A DNA stretch of 64,000 nt from Moniliophthora roreri (taxonomy: Eukaryota > Basidiomycota > Agaricomycetes > Agaricales > Marasmiaceae): the NCBI GenBank assembly GCA_001466705.2, contig LATX02000194.1, positions 124,001-188,000 on the forward strand, in the 5' to 3' direction. This document shows, piece after piece, positions 57,333 to 64,000 of this stretch. Position 1 is the first letter of the stretch. The number at the start of each line of letters is the position of its first letter. Position numbers and translations under genes: made by a program. The notes under the pieces were generated by a model. The model did no database searches and was not told the DNA's origin. It saw only the letters and a list, made by a program, of their open reading frames with translations.

Positions 57333-58319
57333 ATGGCCGCTCGTCCACAAACCCGTATCGTTGTAGAGACGCTCAGAAATGACCTGGAGAACTTGTGAGT
57401 TGTTCATCCGTCACCCCGAACGTATGACTGATCCGCTCAAAGGAATCATGTCTGTAATTCCCTCAATGAGCGATCTGCTCATGTAGTTGACCTTGGACCA
57501 AGTCCGGTCTGTATGCGATTCACGGCTGAGTTCGTCATATTCGGCTAAAGTGAGATTCCAGGCAGACACATATAATGCGATAAAGGTACTTCAGCAAGAG
57601 GCAAGGCACAATCAGAAAAATCAGGAGGCTATGTTGCGGGAGGCGAAGGACTGGGTACGGAAAGATGCCCAAGAACTCATTCTCGCCCAGCTAAAGTGAG
57701 TAGCACTAAACATCAAAGGATCATCTCTGTCTGATATCCGTTCGCAATGCCAGGGAACAGATGCGTACTGAGATTCAGAAAGAGGTCGAAATGAGCGTTA
57801 AATCTCAGGTCGAAGCGCAAATCCTTGGTCACATTCATACACCACTACGGAAACAACTTGAGGACTGCAAAGCACAACTGAAGGAAGTGAAGACATCTCT
57901 GGAGAACTCGTGAGTCATTTTCTGTAGCAATTGTACAAAGGCATTGAACAATATTCCAGGGAAGCCAGGTGTTTGAACAGTACTTTGGAACTGACGAATT
58001 CGACCCTTGATCCCCTTGCTGTGGTTTTGAAATCGGATGGCAGCAAGAGCAAGTGGTATCCTGCGGATTTGACATCGCTTTTCGCGTACGATTGTCAGTG
58101 CATCAAGCATGATTCTTAACAGAATACTCATCGTTATTACAGCGGATGCAACAGCAGCTCTACTCAATGATTACGACCTCCCGGTTGATGAAAGCCTTGA
58201 GAGTAATTTCAACCGGTTCATGGCGCACATCGGTCAGCATTTGTCTTTGAGAAAAATTCGCTAATACTGACCCCTGAGAAGGAATCAAGGATCAACTTGT
58301 CACACCAGTCCGACCATAA
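57333..58319 (+). CDS. Coiled-coil orphan protein B (short paralogue of protein A)
   Basis: Seven exons (57333-57394, 57443-57506, 57562-57695, 57754-57909, 57960-58093, 58143-58232, 58282-58319) give 225 aa. The protein is mostly helical: TRIVVETLRNDLENLNHVCN, YNAIKVLQQEARHNQKNQEA, REAKDWVRKDAQELILAQLK and LRKQLEDCKAQLKEVKTSLE. Its C-terminal part, EARCLNSTLELTNSTLDPL, then ATAALLNDYDLPVDESLESN and FNRFMAHIGIKDQL, parallels protein A (EARRFNSSLQSSTDTLRPL, AKELLREYGIKIPDS, INMFMAHIGV). In both genes a phase-2 intron lies exactly before EAR. It lacks protein A's Thr/Pro-rich N-terminus. The start is the weakest part; an upstream exon cannot be excluded. It sits between two decayed F-box genes. 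Confidence 0.6.
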
Positions 58320-58602
58320 TGTATCAACGGAATGTACCCTCTATGATGAATAAACTAATCTCGTGTATTTGTACTCCCGCCAGTCAGAAATCAATTCTTC
58401 TCGATCCCAACTATACTTCAGACTCATTTCAGTCGCTCTCGGCCAGCAGCATCACATTGGCATTCTCCCATATGTTCTCGATGCTGCGGGTGGAGTCTCA
58501 GCCCGTGGGGATCCTCCGAGCGTTAACGTCAGAGGAGTCGTCCCGAGCCCACGCCTGGAATGCGCTACCGCCTTTTTTCAATGTGACGATGTCAACGTAG
58601 AG
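58320..58602. other. 3' flank of protein B and of the F-box relic
   Basis: Convergent region. Open frames on the plus strand (up to 96 codons) run antisense to possible C-terminal remnants of the F-box relic and are not annotated. Confidence 0.35.
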
Positions 58603-59233
58603 CTACGCGACGCCGTTACCCGACCTCCAAGGGGGAAAGGCGAAGCACTCTAAATTGACCATTAACGAAAATGGTATGTCTTTGACTCCAGCCGCGATGG
58701 CCGGTGGTGGCTTCACAAAGGCATCACACCCAATCCAGAACCCAAAGTGCGTCAGCTGCGAAAGAAAAGCTAGTCCGCTGTGATTTGAGGTGTCGCCACC
58801 TAAAGGTTCACCCCGTAAAAACCACCCTGCTGCAACTCCAGTCCTTGAGAGGCCTCGATATCGAATCAAGTTCGTTGTACAGTGAATGCGACGCCTCGAG
58901 ACTGAGCCCTACTGAAGTCAACCCGCAATGAATGTTGTGCAGGAAGTTGGTGTCTATGAAATCCTCTGCAGACGACTGGAACTTCGGTGACACCGATGTT
59001 GGAAATGAAGGGAATGTAGGAAAGAGGACAGTTGCAAGATGATTCCAGGTTGATTCTGTAAAGAAGCTGGCGCAATGCGACCCTACGCATTGAATGGTAG
59101 ACCGAGTGCATCGCGGTAGGACCCTCGAGGATGCTGTTGTTTGAAAAAAGTCTGGGCGTGTGACATGGTCGACCACTATCAGCACGATCTCGGAGGGGAG
59201 TCTACTGAAAGGAAAGCAGGACAGCTGCTGCAT
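58603..59233 (-). pseudogene. F-box-like relic with homopolymer frameshift
   Basis: Starts MQQLSCFPFSRLPSEIVLIV and VDHVTRPDFF, a good mushroom F-box opening. The expected continuation (SNNSILEGPTAMHSVYHSMR, RVALRQLLYRINLESSCN, SYIPFISNIGV) lies in another frame. The break coincides with a run of six T on the coding strand (about 59143-59148); a seventh T would restore the frame. Further down, segments such as LTHFGFWIGCDAFVKPPPAI are again in a different frame. Downstream remnants are short. One indel in a homopolymer could also be a sequencing or assembly error, so reads should be examined. Confidence 0.55.
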
Positions 59234-59702
59234 GGGGGTGATTCGGACGGTAGTTGAATAGGTGTGGGGCTTCAAGGTCAGGAGCTCCAGGTTATCATAA
59301 TCCTCAATCCTTGGCCAGTCATGGGAATGGAAGCACAAGAAGCAATAGAACAAATACCAATGGTTGTCAAAATGGGTGGAAACCAACACATTTTCTCATT
59401 AACGCCCTCCACTCGATTGCACATAGATACCCAGCATGCATGCGAAAGCGACTTTGTTTTTTGTATCCCGAAATAGAAGATTCCGGTGACTTCTCTCCTT
59501 CCCAACTGGGGCGCATTGATTCTCTGGATGACCTGACTTGAAAGGGTTCACCGTGGAGAGTTAATGTGACCAGCCAAGTCTCGATTCTTCAAGGGAGTTG
59601 AGAATTATTTAACAAAAGCCGATTACGAGTTTCTATCCTACTCTTGGCGAAAATTGGGGAGGACGAAGAGTGGGCATAAGAGAGCGGACAATGCCCAGAG
59701 GC
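59234..59702. other. Intergenic region
   Basis: Upstream of the F-box relic and downstream of the secreted barrel-protein gene. No gene or repeat recognised. Confidence 0.4.
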
Positions 59703-60336
59703 CTAATTTCCGTTCTCATCAGCAAACCACCAGGTGATCTTGAATGTGCCATCCGATTGTGGTTTGAAAAACGAGAACAGGCTGGGCGACATATCTAAAA
59801 GGATATTAGTGGATGAAAGTAATCAACTTGCATGCATCACGAACCAAGGTCCCCAGTCCCAGGGCAACTGGGACATGAGTCGACAACTATCGCTGTCCCT
59901 CTGTTATTGCTGTCATCTGTGATAACTACTTTCTGAAGAACGAGTCAATCAAATGCTCATTTAATTCTGTAGGAAACACACCTTTCCGCAATGTTCACCA
60001 TTGCCGTATGCCGAGGTGGGTAGTGCAACAATCCAATCGGTATCAACACTCTGCCAGCCACAATTACCCAGGCCAACTGAGAGGGAATGATGTTAGCGTG
60101 GCTGTGGTGCCTTCAAGAGGTTTTCCTTGCCTTTAAACCATGTCGCCTACAAACAGCCACGAGCTATTAGTCCAGTAAAAGTTAGAGCTGACACTGGGAC
60201 GTACAATCCCGGACATCGACCCCCGGCGTTCGAGCTCAGGTTTTGGGGAGAACACAGGTGCAGCGATGACAGATATTGAACCTAAGCAGACTAAGATAGA
60301 GAAGAGAGAGAAGAGAGTAGAAGTTTTGAAGGCCAT
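59703..60336 (-). CDS. Secreted RlpA-like double-psi beta-barrel protein
   Basis: Small secreted protein of 140 aa from five exons (60336-60205, 60146-60131, 60076-59982, 59932-59845, 59794-59703). Signal peptide: FSLFSILVCLGSISVIAAP. The mature part is a DPBB/barwin-like domain: ATWFKVGLGNCGWQSVDTD, WIVALPTSAYGNGEHCGKKV, VITDDSNNRGTAIVVDSCPS, CPGTGDLDMSPSLFSFFK and FKITWWFADENGN. Four cysteines (NCGW, HCGK, SCPSC) match the fungal family. The second exon is 16 nt, and the intron after it uses a GC donor (AAAG|GCAAGG). Members are common in mushrooms and often change with development or host contact; some related barrels bind cell-wall glycans. No catalytic activity can be inferred. Confidence 0.85.
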
Positions 60337-60796
60337 GAGGTAACGACTGTGATTAAAGAGCGACAGGTGAGGTTGGTAATACCAGATGTTGGGTGGGTTG
60401 GAATGAAACAGTAGTGTTTGACGTCCTTTTACAGCCTTCTATTTATTCATTCAGAGTTTACGAGAACTGTGGAGTTCGCCAGAATGTGAAGGTGTGAAGT
60501 CTGAATATTTCGTTTCCTGATAGCGCGTAGACTTTACATACAATAATGCAACAGCGGTCCCGCAAATTTCGAGAAAAACGCTGTTGCATGACAGTATGTT
60601 AAGCTTGAGGACATAATGTTGGTGTTCAGAATCAGGTTGAGCTGGTAGCTTTGAGGCTTTGAGGTAGTAAAGTTGGTGCAGTTTGCGCATGGCATGGCAA
60701 GCGCGAGACGCGTCGGCGGCGTCGCTTGCGGTTCGTTGTTTACCAAACAAATACATCGCTTGCTCTCTACCACATTTACGATTTCTTTCGAAAATC
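60337..60796. other. Divergent promoter region
   Basis: About 460 bp between the starts of the barrel-protein and SCI1-like genes. No gene recognised. Confidence 0.45.
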
Positions 60797-62122
60797 ATGC
60801 CAAGGGACAGGGACAGAACACGGTCAACGAGTCCCGTGTCAACAAGAGACAGAGAAAGGAGGAATTACTATCATGAGGAACCTCGAGGCCACTATTCCCG
60901 TCGTTCGCGTTCGCGTTCACGTTCACCGATTGGTGTTTCACGATCATCGAACCGCAGTCGAAGCAGAGATATGGAACGAGGTCGAAGAAGGAGAAGTCAA
61001 AGTCCAGTAAGGAGAGATGGCGGTAGGAGTAGGAGCCCAAAAAGGAGGTCCCGTTCTCGAAGCAGAAGCCGAAGTCCTCCCAGCAAACGACGTTGGCACT
61101 CCAAGTCCATGTCCAGGTCAAGATCAAGGTCGAAAGAAAGAACCTGGCATAAGGACAGGAAGAGGAGAAGGGAACGGTCGGAGTCTATTTCAAGCGTCTC
61201 ATCCTCGGGCTCTGAACGAAGGAGGCGACGCAAAAAGGATAAAAAGAGAAGTAAAAGCAAGGAAAGGGAACGCAGAGAGAAGAAAGAGAGGAAGAGGGAG
61301 AAGAAGGAAAAGGTGCGCACAGTACTGAACCTTGCATGGATTCTAACTAGTGATTTGCGACAGAAGAAGAAAGCGGCTGGTACAGGTTCACACTGGGGGA
61401 AGTATGGTACCATCTCAGAAACTGAGTAAGTCTTACTCAAAGTAGTGCCTTCATGTCTGACCTATGTAATCCTAAAGTATCTTTTCAAAATCTTCCGAGT
61501 TCCATACCTGGCTTGTCGAAGAACGCAAAATTAATCCAGAAACCATAACAAAAGATCAGAGCAGGAAGGAATTCGCTCGTTTTATGGAGGATTACAACAC
61601 AGGCAAGTCCCCCTGCTATCGCCGTCATCAAGAATCACCATTCAATGCCAATCTCCACAGCTACTCTTCCGCATGAGAAGTACGAAGCTCCCGGTTTAAT
61701 AGGCGTTTACAGATACTTACAAATAGTTTCCTCAGATTTTATAATTTAGAAGTACCAAGCTCTCGGCCTGATAAGCGTTGACAGATACTTACAGATGATC
61801 CTTGCAGGTTTATGAACGTCGCATGAACGCCCTCCGTTCAGGCGAGTATCTCCCACCCACGGACGACACATATGATCCCAATGCCGACTTGAAGGCCCTC
61901 AAAAGTGCACACAAGAAGAAGCCAGTGGATAATGATAGCTATCTTAGTAGGGAGCAGCTGATGGAGCTTCGTCAGGTCCAGAATGAGCGCGTGCAGGTGC
62001 GATTTCTCAGTACATCTATTTGCGTGGATACTGAAGCGTAATCTCAGGCGGGAAAAATGAAACTGCTGGGAATGGATATCAAGCAGAACATGGGTGTCAG
62101 AATGGACACTAGTTTTGAGTAA
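60797..62122 (+). CDS. RS-rich nuclear protein with SCI1-like (style cell-cycle inhibitor) C-terminal domain
   Basis: Seven exons (60797-61312, 61364-61425, 61478-61602, 61661-61679, 61736-61751, 61808-61996, 62048-62122) give 333 aa. Residues 1-172 are an RS/RD-rich region with runs of SRSRSRS and a Lys/Arg/Glu-rich helix, typical of splicing-associated nuclear proteins. The C-terminal half matches the SCI1-type domain: HWGKYGTISETDIFSKSSEF, HTWLVEERKINPETITKDQS, FARFMEDYNTATLPHEKFYN, LEVYERRMNALRSGEYLPP, VDNDSYLSREQLMELRQVQ and KMKLLGMDIKQNMGVRMD. The third intron has a perfect GC donor (ACAG|GCAAGT). The HEKFYNLEVYERRM segment is assembled through a 16-nt exon between two homologous 56-nt introns. 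Plant SCI1 restrains cell proliferation; the fungal role is unknown. Confidence 0.8.
61680..61807 (+). repeat. Two homologous adjacent introns around a 16-nt exon
   Basis: Intron X (61680-61735) and intron Y (61752-61807) are both exactly 56 nt. They align without gaps at 41 of 56 positions by hand count, including an identical 10-base block CAGATACTTA and near-identical starts GTACGAAGCT and GTACCAAGCT. The exon between them (61736-61751, ATTTTATAATTTAGAA) encodes FYNLE of the conserved domain. The period is 72 nt. Confidence 0.8.
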
Positions 62123-62533
62123 ATTCACTGTTCACCGACTTGTATTTTGTATTTGTATGATTCATGATTCATCACACTCTCGCACTGGAACATCGTTCAC
62201 CAACGAAAACCCTTTCTGCTTTTGTTACATTTTAGATGGTAGTACAAGAATTCCTGGGACATGAGGCGGAAAACGCGGACGTAAACGCGCAAAAAGCAAC
62301 GTAAGGGTATAACGGGGAAAGGGGAATCAGGGTAGAAGAGCAAAACAAAACGTAGCGGAAGAGTGAGTGAATGCCTAGGAGTCATCGCGATGGAGCAGGA
62401 GTAGATACAGTGAATAACTTGAACGCAATTAGTTGAGTAGATATTGAAAATGTAGAAGATAGTAGATAAAAATGAAATGCGACGTTTTTGTTACACTGCC
62501 CGAGTAAGACTGTCGTCGGATATATCCAATAAA
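62123..62533. other. Convergent 3' region
   Basis: Holds the 3' ends of the SCI1-like gene and the receptor gene. AT-rich; no other element recognised. Confidence 0.4.
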
Positions 62534-64000
62534 TCAATTGGAGATGTGAATGTCATCACCTTCAAAGATCGACGTCAGCGAAAACCACGGTATGACAGAA
62601 GTTCCACATACATATGGATGGACAAACGACGATCTAGGACTCGGACGGGAGAACCCATGGCCGTCCTCCAAAGTCGGTGGTCCGTCGGTAGGTAACACGA
62701 CCACGGCTGAACTACTGATGTTCCCTTTGCCATTCATTCGATGATCAGGTTTGAAGGGCGCATCTTCATGACTCCAACTTGGAGGCTGATGTTCATCCAT
62801 GTTCTCAACAGACCGCGGTTGATGAGGATGCCTCTGTCGATAAGCCCTCACCATCTCATCAGGTCTCTGCATCTCCCATATCATCTCACCCTCTCCACCG
62901 CCTCTCCGTTTTCGTGACTGTCGTCTGGCCGGCAGTGGCAGTGGTGACGGAGACGTTGCACTTTCGGGATCGGACTCGTATTCGGGAGTTGCATCCCTTT
63001 CGCCCGAGTACCTCCTATTAGAAGGATATGAAGTAGGCCTCGTTATTCGATGCTGGTTCATATGTGTCGTTGAAGGAAGCGAGTGTTCTGACTGAGTCGG
63101 AAATCTGAAGCCAGTGAAGGCGTTCATTCTTGGGCTCCGCCTTCCGTCAGGTGATTTCGGGGATGAAGGGTTTCGGGAGTGGGATTGCCGATAGTAATCG
63201 GGTAGCGGCGACGTTGCACCATCGGGAGGGTCTGCCGAGGGTGTTGAGGATATTTTGGCTCTGTAACCCGATTCGCGGGTTATGGAACGAGGGAAAAATA
63301 TCTGTCGGATGCGAGGGAAACGATCGGTATTAATGAGGATTTGTCAAGTCGAGCGAACAAGGATAAGCTGGGACGCACGAGAAGAGTGATTGCTGATGAA
63401 ACGAAACACCCTATGCCGCCTAACATACTGAGAAGGTCTAGATTGTCCGCAATCAGATATCAATGAAAACGAACGACGTTGCGATTATCTACCTGCAGCA
63501 GCTCTAGCCCAAAAATATGAGTGCAAGCCAAAATGCAGGCCAATTGTAACACTTACATGGTGCGGGCTATTTTAAACTGCTGTAGTATTCCGTCGAGAGC
63601 GAGCGTTAACAGAGAGAAGTTGAAGAGAAACCGGAAGACGATGCGGATGACCTAAGATAGCGACGATGTAAATGCAGGTTAGAGGATGAACGTTGAATAG
63701 GCATACATTGAGTTGGTAGAATGTCGCAAGTCGGACCACCACATCAGGTTCTGCACCCTCTGATTTGACTCTTCGCATAAATCCAGGAAATCGGACAAGA
63801 ACGTAGATGAAGCATATTGTCGTGAGAGTGCCTGCGGAAGAACCTGAAAATAGTATCCAAGCAATGCACTGGGAAAGGACTGTTATGAATATCCTGCGAC
63901 AGATTGGAGGAATAGCATACAGTGTCATAATCTTTCCGTCTCACTAAAACTGCTATTGGCATTCCTAGTACCGCTGCAATGCTGCCTGATTTCATTTGAT
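62534..64000 (-). CDS. Fungal GPCR-like membrane protein (Git3-like), C-terminal part; 5' end beyond the window
   Basis: Exons 64000-63921 (partial), 63868-63707, 63651-63557, 63503-63493, 63437-63379 and 63301-62534. Three late membrane segments are visible: WILFSGSSAGTLTTICFIYV, IVFRFLFNFSLLTLALDGIL and LLSMLGGIGCFVSSAITLLI. A cytosolic loop between the first two reads RFPGFMRRVKSEGAEPDVVV then RLATFYQLN, a pattern seen in mushroom seven-helix receptor-like proteins. A ~250-residue Ser/Pro/Arg-rich tail (YYRQSHSRNPSSPKSPDGRR) with many potential phosphorylation sites follows, as in fungal Git3/GPR1-type receptors. The fourth listed exon is only 11 nt. Ligand and the N-terminal helices lie outside the window, so receptor function is inferred. 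Confidence 0.65.

Noticed and set aside
57171..57407. 78-codon minus-strand open frame with a good GTAAGT donor
   Set aside because: Overlaps antisense the first exon of coiled-coil protein B, which is supported by splicing and paralogy; no downstream exon gives a convincing protein.
58319..58653. Two overlapping plus-strand frames of 93 and 96 codons
   Set aside because: They run antisense to the decaying F-box gene and start inside the last exon of protein B; no coding signature.
1..64000. Secondary-metabolite or other functional gene cluster
   Set aside because: The acyl-CoA ligase, aldo-keto reductase and dehydrogenase are far apart and no polyketide synthase, NRPS, terpene synthase, P450 or transporter is present between them.
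1..64000. Transposons, viral remnants or CRISPR arrays
   Set aside because: No transposase, reverse transcriptase, integrase, long terminal repeat or regularly spaced repeats were seen in the frames or the sequence read.

Overview
The window looks like nuclear DNA of a mushroom-forming fungus (Basidiomycota, Agaricomycetes). Genes lie on both strands, are closely spaced and are cut by many short introns (mostly 45-70 nt, GT-AG). Several products are typical of that lineage: F-box/LRR-like proteins, an RlpA-like double-psi beta-barrel secreted protein, a Git3-like receptor tail, a GPI-anchored small secreted protein and a Bud4/anillin protein. There is no operon, phage, plasmid, IS or CRISPR signal. 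Gene models were built by hand from splice sites. The coding length of every complete multi-exon model was summed and is divisible by three.

Layout. 0-8 kb: serine carboxypeptidase (5' part only), a stand-alone DUF2156/LPG-synthase-like protein, a Cys/His zinc-finger-like protein and a ten-exon aldo-keto reductase. 7.7-14.5 kb: BUD4/anillin and an ORC6-like protein. 14.7-20 kb: a decayed F-box relic, coiled-coil orphan protein A and a GT17 glycosyltransferase. 20-30 kb: a 1,299-aa BRCT protein, NAD kinase, a small orphan and an Asteroid/XPG-like protein. 31-38 kb: an intact F-box protein, an orphan and histidyl-tRNA synthetase. 38-47 kb: GPI-anchored secreted protein, M28 aminopeptidase, acyl-CoA ligase, REF/ALY-like RRM protein and cornichon. 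48-55 kb: GlcNAc kinase, D-2-hydroxyacid dehydrogenase, LARGE-like GT49 and an intact F-box protein. 55-60 kb: two broken F-box relics enclose coiled-coil orphan protein B, a short paralogue of protein A. 59.7-64 kb: secreted barrel protein, SCI1-like RS-rich nuclear protein and a receptor cut by the window end.

The genes do not form one pathway. Loose themes are secretion and the cell surface (carboxypeptidase, M28 peptidase, GT17, GT49, cornichon, two small secreted proteins), nuclear and cell-cycle functions (BUD4, ORC6-like, BRCT protein, REF/ALY, SCI1-like), and an F-box family with two intact and three decayed copies.

The most unusual signals concern gene structure. In the SCI1-like gene two neighbouring 56-nt introns around a 16-nt exon are recognisably copies of each other. 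The BRCT gene has a second small duplication across an intron/exon junction. Six introns need a GC donor to keep frame, and seven internal exons are 9-16 nt long, one of them inside the A3 motif of the acyl-CoA ligase. The two coiled-coil orphan proteins form an apparently undescribed family with a shared intron position.
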